From: Gnetum montanum
Taxonomy: Eukaryota > Streptophyta > Gnetopsida > Gnetales > Gnetaceae
Direction of reading: 5' to 3'
Length of the DNA stretch: 55,483 bases
Assembly: GCA_015680685.1 (NCBI GenBank)
Contig: MNCI01025166.1
Location: 1 to 55,483 of the forward strand
The translations under genes were made by a program, and so were the position numbers. Each line of letters opens with the position of its first letter. The stretch's first letter is position 1. Below the pieces are notes generated by a model. The model was given only the letters and a program-made list of their open reading frames with translations. It was not told the origin of the DNA and did no database searches. Shown piece after piece: positions 43,375 through 54,249 of the stretch.

Positions 43375-43690
43375 ATAGTAGCTTTATCTAGTATCATTCC
43401 TTGAGATTTATGAATAGTCATGGCCCATGCCAACCGTAATGGTGATTGATGAGATGCTCCTCGGACCACAGGTACAATTTGCACATGATGGAGATTACCA
43501 TTATCAAAGGCACATCTAATGTAGGAGTGAAAATCAACAATAACGTATAATGGTAATGCAGGTAGCTATTTACCTTAAGGGTACATAATATTGTGAATCA
43601 TGCCAAGTGCAAAATTCACCAATCCTGCTTCAGGCCAAAGGTTAACCATAAACATTACCCTTGCACCTTCACATATAAGCAGAGATTGCA
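43375..43690 (-). pseudogene. Pif1-like helicase fragment
   Basis: The minus strand, read across one or two stops, gives EGARVMFMVNLWPEAGLVNF near 43680-43620. It continues with LPLYVIVDFHSYIRCAFDNG and then SPLRLAWAMTIHKSQGMILD near 43455-43395. The last is the conserved AxTIHKSQG motif near the C-terminus of Pif1-family helicases, and GARVM...GLVN is the motif before it. Such helicase pieces travel in Helitrons and other transposons; no Helitron ends were identified, and the N gap lies only 200 bp away. The Walker motifs are not present in the fragment. Confidence 0.7.
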
Positions 43691-43699
43691 TTACTTGTT

Positions 43700-44030
43700 G
43701 TAGTAGATAGTTGTTGCACTACTTGTTGCAATAGATGGTTGTTGTTGCTGATCTTGAAGAGAGTGTTCTTCACCTTCTCTATTGGAGCTAATAGTAGTAG
43801 GATCCATGTTTCTAAAAATGCATGAATTCCAATATTGCACCTCTTAATCTTGTAACATGATGCCCAAGTTCAATATTTTTAAATACTACATCACACCGTA
43901 ACTGTCATCACCTTAATTGTTGCTATGATTGTAACCATAACTGTAACCATAATCGTCACCATTTATAATAATAATAAATATTCAATATTACCCATCATTT
44001 ATAATAATAAATATTCATTATTACCCATGT
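43700..44030. other. Short-repeat-rich sequence, no gene
   Basis: Contains a small TTGTTGCAATAGATGGTTG-type repeat (43690-43750) and ATAATAATAAATATTCA repeats (43965-44030). No coding signal is seen. Confidence 0.4.
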
Positions 44031-44290
44031 CGGACCCTACACATGAGGGAATATGAAGAAATGAATGGGGAGCCTAAGGGTTAGGGGATGTCAATTGAAT
44101 AGAGATTCGACTCCCTTACAGTGACTCTTTGGCTCCCTTGCATGTGGTGTATGCATGTGAAGGAATACAAAGAGACAAATGGGAAGCTCAGGAGTTAACG
44201 GACATTAATCAAGTAGAGATTCAACTCCCCTGCACTGATTTTTTAGCTCCCATGCATGTGGCACATGCACGTGAAGGAATACGAAGAGAT
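44031..44290. repeat. Two ~120-bp tandem repeats
   Basis: Units at about 44031-44150 and 44151-44275 share CATGNGAAGGAATA, AGTAGAGATTCAACTCCC and a CTCCCATGCATGTGG end. A third partial copy (GGCTCCCTTGCAGTGACTCTTTGGCTAGGGG) appears at 44853-44885, after an AT-rich stretch. Confidence 0.75.
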
Positions 44291-44852
44291 CAAACTAAAT
44301 TGGCATTGCAACATATATTTGTAATGAATATTTATTTGTGGAGATACAAAAAATCACATTACAAATGCATAAATAATGTTATTATTATATCATGGGCTTT
44401 TGTATATTGACATTATTGTTATAATGGACAAGATATGAATGATACTAACACCTCATTCATAATTATTATATTATAATTATTGTGGAATCCAATAAATGTT
44501 ATGAGATTATTATAATTAGAGCAATAATTCATAATTATAATTTGAGATATTATGGATTATAAGATTCATTCGAACGGTAAACATTTCATAATAAATAAAG
44601 CCAAGATATGATGAAATATTACTCATAATCCATAATGTTAGAGATATTATGTATTCATTCATAATGCTAACCCATAATGATTATATCTTGGTTAGCATTA
44701 TCCATAAGATATATATAATGAAATGATTATAAATAACCAACTTTATTTATGATGAAGTGTTTATAATCATTATATATAATCATTTATGTTTATGATTATA
44801 AATATATCATTAAATATAATAGAGATTATAAATAACCGAGATAAATATAATC
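44291..44852. other. AT-rich block interrupting the tandem repeats, MITE-like
   Basis: A very AT-rich segment with many ATAATTATNATAAT and ATTTATAATCAT inverted motifs, bounded on both sides by pieces of the ~120-bp repeat. It could be a small non-autonomous insertion. Terminal inverted repeats could not be defined by eye. Confidence 0.35.
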
Positions 44853-44885
44853 ATTGGCTCCCTTGCAGTGACTCTTTGGCTAGGG

Positions 44886-45800
44886 GAGATTTATAAATAA
44901 TTGGTTATTTATGATTATGACAAGACATGTGCGTCGGTGGAGAGCTCGTTGTCATTTTCTTCGGCATTGGCTAAGATCATCATAGCATGATCTTGTAGGA
45001 GATCTTCTTGGGGTCTAGGCTGCTAGAGGTGCAGAAGTTCTTGTTTCTAAAATTTACCAGGTTAACAACCATATCATTCATTAGATTCCATCAATCAAAG
45101 AATATGTACATAAAGAAAAGGCCTCATTGCATGTGAGAAGGTAAGAAGAAATTCTCAAATTTGAACTCTTTAAGTCCTCCCAATAAGCAGGAAAAATTAA
45201 TAAAATTATGACCAAAGTCAGGCCGACATCTCAAATTGGCTAATAATTTTCATGTGCTAGCAAAAATGCTAATGCTTTTGCATTTTATTAAAATGCATAT
45301 TACAAATGAAAAGTAGTGACAATCGTAACAACTAAATGCATCTACTCCATGGTAACTGCTAAATTTCAAAGCACAACCATAGAAATGATAAAACCTACAT
45401 AAAATATACAAAGAGTTAAAGAGAACATGAACTTACAAATGTTCCTTTACATTGAAAAGGGGTGTAGCAAAAGAATATTACTCAATATAGTAATAGAAAA
45501 TTACAATTTCAGAATTTCCTGCCACTCTAGAAAGCATTTAAAAAAGAGCAGAACCAAACTTTGGAATGTTTTTGCATTGGAAATGCAAATGTATAGGAAA
45601 GCATGCTAAGTACTGATGATAGAAGAGCTCAGCTTGAAGTGAAACTATAAAAATTGCAAAAAATCATCAAAATATAATGTTCAACACATTATAATTCACT
45701 ATAAAAAATTAACAAAAACACACATAAAAAGACTAGCAAAAAGGTTTGTTTCTAGAAAGATATTCCAATAACCAAAGGCTATTGTTGACATAGAAACTTT
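44886..45800. other. AT-rich sequence; small relic near 45000
   Basis: Near 45010-45045, GGGTCTAGGCTGCTAGAGGTGCAGAAGTT resembles GGGTCTAAGCTATCATAGGTGTAGAAGTT at 46058-46087, the end of the exon at 46258-46045. It may be a second, more eroded copy of that exon end. No gene is supported in the rest. Confidence 0.4.
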
Positions 45801-45970
45801 AGAAGACCCTTCCCTTTAGGCTGCAGCTTCAACTGTAGTCATTACTATTCTTCCTCAAATGTCTCTAGCTCTACCCCTCATCCTGCCCCTGCCTGCAAAA
45901 TTTTATGCTTAAAACATACATTCAGACAAATCAATTTAAGAAACATATTGGCCTAATTCATATGTAAATT

Positions 45971-46258
45971 TTATAAAAAAAAAAGAAAACCTAAATGAAA
46001 GGATCTTTTAGCTATTCTAACAAAAATTATATTATGATTCACACCTTCGCTACCTCCGGGGTCTAAGCTATCATAGGTGTAGAAGTTTGCATTTCCGTTG
46101 CCATCGAGGCTAGTGTTTCCAGCATATATGAGTGTGAGATTTGGATCTTCCATTAGTAGTTCCTTAAAGTAGAGTGAGGTTCCTGCATACTCGCTACCAT
46201 TGACGAGCACTATGATGGCTGGGAAGTCACGGCCAAGGGTGCTAGTAATGATGGTCAT
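45971..46258 (-). pseudogene. Exon of an unrecognised gene, downstream of the triplicated unit
   Basis: The minus-strand frame reads MTIITSTLGRDFPAIIVLVN, then EDPNLTLIYAGNTSLDGNGN and ends at YDSLDPGGSEG, followed by GAAG|GTGTGA, a possible splice donor at about 46040. The rest of the frame to 45971 would be intron. A glycine/arginine-rich segment behind an AG at about 45893 (GRGRMRGRARD) might be the next exon. In the first repeat unit this exon follows the signal-peptide segment with one stop between them, so together they may be the remains of one secreted protein. I do not recognise the family. Confidence 0.4.
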
Positions 46259-46290
46259 GATCTAGGGCATGAGATTTGAAGCAATGTTAG

Positions 46291-46864
46291 TGCTATGTCT
46301 ATAGTTTTCAGTCAAGCAAGTGAAAAAGATGTGGCAGTGGACTACAGCAGTGAAGGCACCGATGGCAATGCTATTGGTGTAGTACTACTATGGGTTGTCA
46401 CCAAGAGAGAGCAAAAGGATGTCAATGTCATCAAACAGAGTGGCATCCATGGTTGCAAGGATGTTGGAGCTAAAACATCCACAATCCCAAAAAACCTTGT
46501 AGATGGCGATCTGTGCAAGGAAGGCCATGCTATGGGTAGTGTCGTTGGCATAGTTGAGCACACTGATGTCGACCATGATGTTGCTGGTGATTGTTGATGG
46601 CATGTACATGTCATGGCCCTTGGTGTTGAGCGAGGATGTAGCAAGGGTCGACTAGCATACTACCTTATTGTTACCTTGGTTGAAGAAGCACATATAGATG
46701 AGCTTGTTATTGCAATTGAAGCATGGGCCACCATCGTAGGTGCCTTTCTAGCACTCCAACGAAGCTCCAAAGTTAGCATCATTGAAGTTGGTTTGGTTGG
46801 GCTAGGCAGCTTGCAGCAGTAGTTGTAGACAAAGACAGAAATAGAATGGAAATGAAATTCTCAT
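46291..46864 (-). pseudogene. Secreted-protein 5' exon, repeat unit 1
   Basis: From the minus-strand ATG at 46864 the frame gives a signal-peptide-like MRISFPFYFCLCLQLLLQAA. Then comes a TAG, then PNQTNFNDANFGASLEC and GGPCFNCNNKLIYMCFFNQG, a Cys-rich extracellular-looking domain. NxT/S sites are frequent. The frame has further stops and leads into the exon at 46258. The S/T/P-rich long frame on the same strand is a shadow. The family is not recognised. Confidence 0.45.
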
Positions 46865-47245
46865 TCCCATTCCCATTCCCTTTTTGCATTTGGTTGTATT
46901 TGGCCTTTTTATGTGTGCAGCAGGAATACAAAAAGCTATGGCCCTTTGGTTCACATTTTGTGCAACAAGATTACGAAAAGGTATTGCTCTTTGATTCATG
47001 TTTTTCCCATTTCGTGGGATCTTATGTGGTGCATGGTGTGGATGGCATTACTTGGAGGGCAATAAATCCACTCCCCCCTCCCCCTATCTTACGAGATGAG
47101 TTGGCCTCTCGGCCAAAATAACAACATGACTCTATTTACAAGTTAGTTTCCTTGTATATAAAAGATTGAGAGTTCAATTATTATACTATTTTTTATTTTC
47201 TTTCTTCAACTTTTTCTTTTTATTATATTTTTATTTTTCTTTAGC

Positions 47246-47818
47246 ACTATGTCTAGAGTTTTCGGTCAAGAAAGTGACAAAGATGTGGTAGTGGACTGCA
47301 GCAGTGAAGGCACTGATGGTAATGCTATTGGTGTAGTACTACTACGGGTTGTCACCAAGCAAGAGCAAAAGCATGTCAATGTTATCAGATAGAGTGGCAT
47401 ACATGGATGCAAGGATGTTGAAGCTAAAGTAGTGATAGTCCCACCAAACCTTGTAGATGGTGATATGTGTAAGGTAGGCCATGCTATGGGTAGTGTTGCT
47501 GGCATAGTTGAGGACATTGACTTCGACCATGACGTTGCTGACGATTGTTGATGATGTGTGCATGTCATGGCTCTTGGTGTTGAGCGAGGATGCAGCAAGG
47601 GTCAATTGGCATACTTCCTTATTGCTACCTTGGTTGAAGAAGCACATGCCGATGAGCTTGTTATTGCAATTGAAGCATGGGCCACCATTGTAGGTGCCTT
47701 TCTAGCACTCCAGCGGAGCTCCAAACCTGGCGTCATCAAAGTTGGTTTGATTGGGCTAGGCGGCTTACAGTAGAAGTTGCAGACAAAGAAAAAGATAGAA
47801 TGGAAATGAAATTCTCAT
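47246..47818 (-). pseudogene. Secreted-protein 5' exon, repeat unit 2
   Basis: Same layout as unit 1: MRISFPFYLFLCLQLLL, a stop, then the TNFDDARFGAPLEC and GGPCFNCNNKLIGMCFFNQG blocks, continuing to NIDMLLLLLGDNP and a stop. The TAG after AA is shared with units 1 and 3, so it predates the triplication or marks a feature I misread. Confidence 0.45.
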
Positions 47819-48189
47819 TCCCTTTCTACATTTGGTTGCATTTGGCCTTTTTATGTGTGCAGAAGGAATACAAAAAGCTATGGCTCTTTGGTTCACATTT
47901 TGTGCAACGAGAATACGAAAAGATGTTGCTCTTTGATTCATGTTTTTTCCCATTTCGTGGGATCTTATGTGGTACATGATGTGGAGGGCATTACTTGGAG
48001 GGTGACAAATCCACTCCCCCCTCCCCCTATCGTACTGGATGAGTTGGCCTCTCGGCCAAAATAACAACATGACTCTATTTACAAGTTGGTTTCCTTGTAT
48101 ATAAAAGATCGAGAGTTTAATTATTATACTATTTTTTATTTTCTTTCTTCAAATTTTTCTTTTTATTATATTTTTATTTTTCTTCAACG

Positions 48190-48761
48190 TTATGTCTAGA
48201 GTTTTCGATCAAGCAAGTGATAAAGATGTGGTAGTGGACTGTAGCGGTGAAGGCACCAATGGCAATGCTATTGGTGTAGTACTACTACGGGTTGTCACCA
48301 AGCAAGAGCGAAAGCATGTTAATGTCGTCAGACAGAGTGGCATCCATGGCTGCAAGGATGTTGGAGCTAAAGTAGCGACAGTCCCACCAAACCTTGTAGA
48401 TGGCAATTTGTGCAAGGAAGGCCATGCTACAGGTAGTGTCGTTGGCATAGCTAAGCACACTGACGTCAACCACGACGTTGCCAACAATTGTTGATGATGT
48501 GTGCATGCCATGGCCCTCAGTGTTGAGCGAGGATGCAGCAAGGGTTGACTGGCATACCACCTTATTGCTGCCTTGGTTGAAGAAGCACATGCTGATGAGC
48601 TTGTTATTGCAATTGAAGCATGGGACACCATCGTAGGTGCCTTTCTAGTGCTCCAGCAGAGGTCCAAAGCTGGCATCATCAAAGTTGGTTCGATTGAGCT
48701 AGGCGGCTTGCAATAGTAGTTGTAGACAAAGACAGAGATAGAATGGAAATGAAATTATCAT
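48190..48761 (-). pseudogene. Secreted-protein 5' exon, repeat unit 3
   Basis: MIISFPFYLCLCLQLLLQAA, the shared stop, TNFDDASFGPLLE, then VPCFNCNNKLISMCFFNQG and VVVDVSVLSYANDTTCSMAF. The 101-codon stretch at 48590-48285 is the longest unbroken form of this block among the three units. Confidence 0.45.
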
Positions 48762-49137
48762 TCCCATTCCCATTCCCTTTCTGCATTTGGTTACGTTTGG
48801 CCTTTTTATGTGTGCAGCAAGAATACGAAAAGCTATGGCTCTTTGGTTCACATTTTGTGTAACGGGAATACGAAAAGGTGCTCTTTGATTCATGTTTTTT
48901 TCCATTTCGTGGGATCTTATGTGGTGCATGATGTGGAGGGAATTACTTGGAGGGCGACAAATCCACTCCCCCTCCCCTCCTATCCTACGAGACGAGTTGG
49001 CCTCTCAGCCAAAATAACAACAATACTCTATTTACAAGTTGGTTTCCTTGTATATAAAAGATTGAGAGTTCAATTATTATACTAATTTTTATTTTCTTTC
49101 TTCAACTTTTTCTTTTTATTATATTTTTATCTAGTTT

Positions 49138-50249
49138 TTATTTATCTTTTATCTTGTTTGTTTATGTTCTTTGTTTTTTATTTAAATAATAGTTTTAGTT
49201 TTCCTAAAAATAGTGGTCATATTTTTAAAAATTATTTTTCTTTTTTCCCTAAAACTATAGTCCTATTTTTTTCAACTAATTATTACTCATTGCATCTTAA
49301 CGAGTCATTAATTACAATACTATTTATTCTCTCTAATATTATAAACCTATTATAATTGATTATGAATCTAGTATGATTCGAAATATCTTAGAAAAAGATA
49401 ATATGCAAGTTATCGATGACACAATAGTTTGTCACATACATAGTACTTTGTTATGCTTATTTAACATTATTATCATCCTGATGTAACCTTGTTAAATGAT
49501 TTGTTTATATAAGATCTTAAGTTTCTTTTAATGTTTTGATTATCATTAAGGTATATTTTGGATTTTTAAGAGAAATATAATTGTCAATTTGGTATATGAG
49601 TGTAATAATAAATTATTGAATTTTCTTTAGGATAGTATAGATATTTAATATTTGTAAATTTATTGCATAACCAATTATTATGTTTTGATGAATTTTATGA
49701 TTATCATTTTATTTTTGTACTAATCCTTTAGATGTTTTCTTAGAGCATAAGATAATTTTTTGACCTTGAGGTGTGGACACTTGGTACAAGAAACAAGTCT
49801 CAATGAGCTATGGTTTTATGAATTTTTATGAAATTACTTTTTTAGCCCTCAAATTCATGCTAGATGGTTATGTTTATAAGCTAAGGATTTTGAATCTAGT
49901 CATTGGGTTAAGTTTGGTATTGTAGCTAGATGTATATTGAAAATTTCTATGACAATGTATCATCCATAGCATGCATATTTTTAATTTACAAAATGTTTTG
50001 AATCATATTAGATTCATCATCATTAGTTGTAGTTGATTTCTCAAGGGTTAGAAAAGGAATAAATAGCATTACAGTTAATGACTAATTGAGATGTAGTAGG
50101 TAAAAAAATGGCGATAAGAAAAAGGAGAAGAAAATTTAAAAAAATTAAAGATATAAACACCAAAAAAAATAACTAGTTGTAGGAAAAAAAATAGGAAATA
50201 TGGAAAGAAAGTGCATATTTTTTTTCTTTTTCTAATACTATTTGATGAA
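49138..50249. other. AT-rich sequence with dispersed repeat at 49447-49640
   Basis: No gene is supported. 49447-49640 is the partner of 41521-41700. An A-rich, purine-rich run (50100-50210) precedes LTR C. Confidence 0.5.
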
Positions 50250-50252
50250 CCA

Positions 50253-50325
50253 TGATATTGCATCTGCGATATCGGGTCCAAGATATCAAAGCCTTCCACA
50301 TGATATTGGGAATCCGATATCACGA
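50253..50325. repeat. GCGATATCGG-type palindrome cluster in LTR C
   Basis: GATATTGC, GCGATATCGG, AGATATCA, TGATATTGG and CCGATATCAC, all centred on GATATC or GATATT, directly upstream of the TATA box. It is more eroded than the LTR D cluster. Confidence 0.75.
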
Positions 50326-50339
50326 CCTACCTTATTGCT

Positions 50340-50347
50340 TATAAATA
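50340..50347 (+). promoter_or_regulatory. TATA box of LTR C
   Basis: GCTTATAAATAAGAGG, identical in core to LTR D. Confidence 0.65.
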
Positions 50348-51068
50348 AGAGGTGGGTGCACTTGGTTTGGCAGTAGATTAGTTAGACCCTTACCAAAACT
50401 CTTGCCTTTTCTCCCTCTCAGAGTTAGAATTATTTCCCCATGCCTACAATAGGAGTCATAAAGTGAATGGATCTTTATTTGAGCATTGTGTACCTGAGCA
50501 CACCTTGTGTATGGAAATAAAGACAAACTTTGTGATAAACCTTGCAGCATTCAGAATAGATTAATTAATGTTAATTACTATTACTTAATGCTTTCCTTAG
50601 TTAATTAATGTTCCCTCTCTCACCCTACAACTCTTCTAAGTAAGCACACTCAGTACAACCACTTTGAGCATGCGTGTAATGCTTGGTAATCCAATAACGA
50701 TTAGTGTTTGGTAATCCCAATAGTGTTGTACTGGTTCAAGATCTATATGGCAAGTGAGAACGGATGCTGGTGTTAGGACTAGTTAAAGCATAGTTGAGTA
50801 GTTAAATTAAATTAGTTACTTAGTTATCTCTCTCTCCTCCCTTTGTAGCACCAGGACATAAAAACACAAAAACTATAAAAATCATGTACCTTAAGTTTAC
50901 TTAACCATACAATCGTGCTATATAAGTAAGCTTGGGAAGACAATGATTGACTAACCCGTCCTTGCTCCATAAAGGTGCATAAGCACTTAGTCCTTGGAAT
51001 TTGACCTGATTGTGCGTGGACACTCGTATTCGTATGGTTGAGCCTAGGGATACCTTGTTGCTCATCAT

Positions 51069-51087
51069 TGGCACTGTTGCTGGGGAC
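51069..51087 (+). other. Primer-binding site, element C
   Basis: TGGCACTGTTGCTGGGGAC, one base after the LTR end, matching element A's TGGCACCGTTGCCAGGGGAC with three differences. Confidence 0.7.
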
Positions 51088-51206
51088 TTTGTTGTTTGTG
51101 CACTAATTAAAACTTAGGAAATATTTCTCATCATTGGAATGAACTCTTAGGGTTGGTTATCTTACAAATAGTGAAATGAAGAGTATTGCACACTGAATAG
51201 ACAATC

Positions 51207-53560
51207 ATGTCTCCTTCTTCTTACGAGAGTGTTTCATCGCCTTGGTCTGATATAGGGAACAATTAGAGGCATAGTACACATGATAATCCGCTAGTCCCTT
51301 AACAATTCAGTGTGGTGTATGTTCATCCCGATGAATATGTACCAAACTTTACCTATATCCTCCATTAGAATGAACAACTGTGTTGGCGTGATTTAGAAGG
51401 TAACATAGTGTTACCTCCCAATCACTCAATCCCAGGCATGCTCCTTCGTGATCTCACATGAATTGGTATGTAGCACTTACAGGAAGAGTATGTTGTGCAT
51501 GATCATGACTTAAGAGATTATTGATCCACGGAGGCAAAACGTCAAAGGGATTTACAACAGGAGAGACATCATGAATCCATGAAGGGGAAGTCGTCTCAGA
51601 ATGTCCTACATGTCATAAGTGAAAATGAGGGTGGTAAACCTACCTCAAGAGGTTTCCCATGAAATTATGTTCCTCCTGTTGACTTTGGTCAAGGGGTTGT
51701 GGATCAGAATCTTTGTTCAACCATCCATAACCTAGGTTCTGATACTAATGGACACAAAGGGTCTGAGAAAGGAACACACACACATGATAAAGATGGACAT
51801 GCTGATCGTAAATGTGAGTGAGGCCGTGACCACCAAAGAAAAGGTAGCAAGCACTATCATGGTGATGGTCCTCCTTCTTCTTCATCTTCATTATCTCCTT
51901 CACCCTCTCCTTTAGGATCTAGATGTAGTCATAAAAGAAAAGACCATGAGGATAAAGGTAGGCAAGGTGGGAGTCATAGATGAAACATTTAGGAAAGGGG
52001 ATGAGGGCATTCTAGAGAATCACAACATGGAAGAAGGGAAAGTAGGGAACAACATAGGCATCATAGATGCCATATATGGGACGATCACGATGAACCCCTA
52101 CTCGCTACTCAAAGTATGCTAGACATAACTGAGGCTGTTAGAGTTCTAACAAGACATCAAAAAGATAGTAGGATCAAGAGATTAGACATGAAAAATATCC
52201 CAAGATTTGAAGGGGGATACAATGCTGATTCATAAAATCATCTACAATCATTTCATGATGCATGTGCCTTACAAAACATAAAAAATTAATGACAAAAACT
52301 AAAGTTGTTCCCATGGACACTAGTCAAAGAAGCGGAGAGCAGGTACTAGTCCTTAGAATAAAAATTCATTTATAGGTGGAGTACCATGTTAGAATTGTTC
52401 AACGATAAGTACCAAACATACTCCTAAGTGTCCAACCTACGAAAGCAAATCCAAGGATAAAAAGGAGGACATGAACCCTTGGATGCTTCCATGGGCTAAT
52501 ATTATGCATTATTACATCATTGTCCTAGCCATGGTTATTTGTAGAGGGATCAACTACGCCATCTTATAGATGGGCTTAGGCATAAAATGCAAAGAACCCT
52601 TGGGACTTATGCCCAGGGAAGACTATTCGAGCTTAAGGCCCATCAAATATAGAGATTATTAGAGCAAGTTGATAAAGAGGAAGGTGAGCTAAGGAAAAGA
52701 GAGAGTGCAGAGGAATATAACAAAGATACTTCTCTCCGAAAAAAGGGATTAAGATTTTGTGAGGATGAAGAAGAGTCACCACTCGAAGAGATGGTGAAGA
52801 GGAAAACTTTACCTATTCAAAAGTTGATATTGGAAGTATAGGCAAAGGAGATCAAATGTGGGACTCCCTAGATAATAGATTTCAAACCATTCTCAAAATA
52901 GTAGAGGAGTCTAGAGAGCAAGGTAGTGATCGCAAAAAGAGAAGAAAGAGAGAAACTTAATATGCACATAACAAGGGTATGGACAAAGTTGCCATCATCG
53001 AAGCAGTTGTGGATTCAGATACAGATAATGATAGTGGATGCGAGATATGCCAATATGACCATCCTAAGGGATGTTGCCCTGTAATCTCACATTTGCAAGA
53101 ATTTGGGGTGTATGCACTCAACCCATGATTAAACAAAAGGCAAATACCTCGAAGGCTACCTTATCCTAAAGGTAATCCAAGACAGTTCTACCAACCCTTA
53201 ACATATTATCCAAGTGGATCTCCACCACAACCAACTAAGCAGTATCAATAGTGGTAGCACCCACAATCATGGGGAATGCCACCACCATGGGAATAGTATC
53301 CTTACTGTCAACCTGAACCATATGGATATTACATGTAGCAACCAATCTGTCCATGTGACTCTACTAGTCACGTCGCTCCTCAACCTCACTACCAAGCCAA
53401 TGAATATTATAAGACTCCTTCTCCTAGGGGTGATGTTCCACAAACATACTATCCTTCTCATCTAGCTGCATCTCTTCCACCCATATCTCCATTACCACTT
53501 GCTTCAACTATGCAAGGTGAGCTCCTTGATGAGTTGCAACAACATAACACTACAAGGGCT
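51207..53560 (+). pseudogene. gag of Athila-type element C
   Basis: ATG at 51207 (MSPSSYESVSSPWSD), then a stop. The gag core is seen near 52190-52290 (IPRFEGGYNADSXNHLQSF, with stops), then a Lys/Glu-rich linker, CEICQYDHPKGCCPVISHLQ near 53040-53100 and a Pro/Gln/Tyr-rich tail (53214-53560). Many stops and frameshifts occur. It is the best guide to the gag start of copy A. Confidence 0.75.
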
Positions 53561-53599
53561 ATCAACTTTCAATCTACTATTGGTTCCAACTAACTCATG

Positions 53600-54110
53600 C
53601 TATCACTAATTAGATAAAAGCTGGACATCTTCCTAGGAAATTCTCTGATCCTGGGAGTCCTCTTATATATCTACAAATCACTGGGAATGAGCCGTGCAAA
53701 GCTCTTTTGGATTCAAGTTCTGGTGTCAACTTAATCTCTCAAGAAATGTACAAAGCCTAGAACTTAACTCCATTAAAAAAGAGTTGGATGGCCAATCCAT
53801 CATTGTCCCATTAGGACTAGTGGAGGATATTTTTACCACTATTTGTGGATGGTCATATCTAGCTGACTTCCTAGTGATTCAAGTGAACAATGGTAAGGGG
53901 GACTTCCCAATCATAATGGGAAGAGCATGGCTAAGCACAATTGATGCACGCTTAAGAATCTACAATCTTTCCCTGAAAATATCAAAGGAAAATATGTTTG
54001 AAAAGATCAAGAAGAAGAAAGTTCCATGTATCGCATACAACAACACAAGGTGCAATTGCATGCAGAAGTCCTGGTTTGTACAACATTTAACATTGCTTGC
54101 ATGCAATTAG
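53600..54110 (+). pseudogene. Aspartic protease, element C
   Basis: KAGHLPRKFSDPGSPLIYLQ, then CKALLDSSSGVNLISQEMYK, a stop, and in a shifted frame DIFTTICGWSYLADFLVIQV and IIMGRAWLSTIDARL. This is the same layout as copies A and B. Confidence 0.75.
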
Positions 54111-54249
54111 TGTGCAAAAGTAACTAATATCAAAAGATGCCTGTATGCAGCAACCACAAGATAAGAAGGCACCTAGTGGCTAATAGTTGATCAAGAGAAC
54201 AGTTCAACTATATGCATGGAACTGAGGGTTTGACTTGCGCTTACATCAA

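Larger units (their letters stand above)
46288..49137. repeat. Three ~950-bp tandem units
   Basis: Units start at about 46288, 47242 and 48186 and are readily alignable throughout. They share a TTATGTCTAGAGTTTTCGRTCAAG-type start, an internal CATTCCCATTCCC block, a GAGTTGGCCTCTCGGCC segment, a TATATAAAAGATTGAGAGTT segment and a TTTTTATTTTC-rich end. Each carries the same minus-strand coding-like block. Confidence 0.92.
50250..51067 (+). repeat. 5' LTR of element C
   Basis: Ends GTTGCTCATCA at 51067, one base before the PBS. It is homologous to LTR D over most of its length and to LTR A in U5. It has a palindrome cluster (50253-50325), a TATA box (50340-50347) and then AGAGGTGGGTGCACTTGG. The left boundary is uncertain because no second LTR is in the window; 50250 is where similarity to LTR D starts. 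Confidence 0.75.

Noticed and set aside
48209-48682. Ser/Thr/Pro-rich 157-codon frame on the minus strand in the triplicated unit (and its equivalents in units 1 and 2)
   Set aside because: Low-complexity alternative frame of the Cys-rich secreted-domain block. The Cys-rich frame has a signal peptide and protein-like composition; this one does not.
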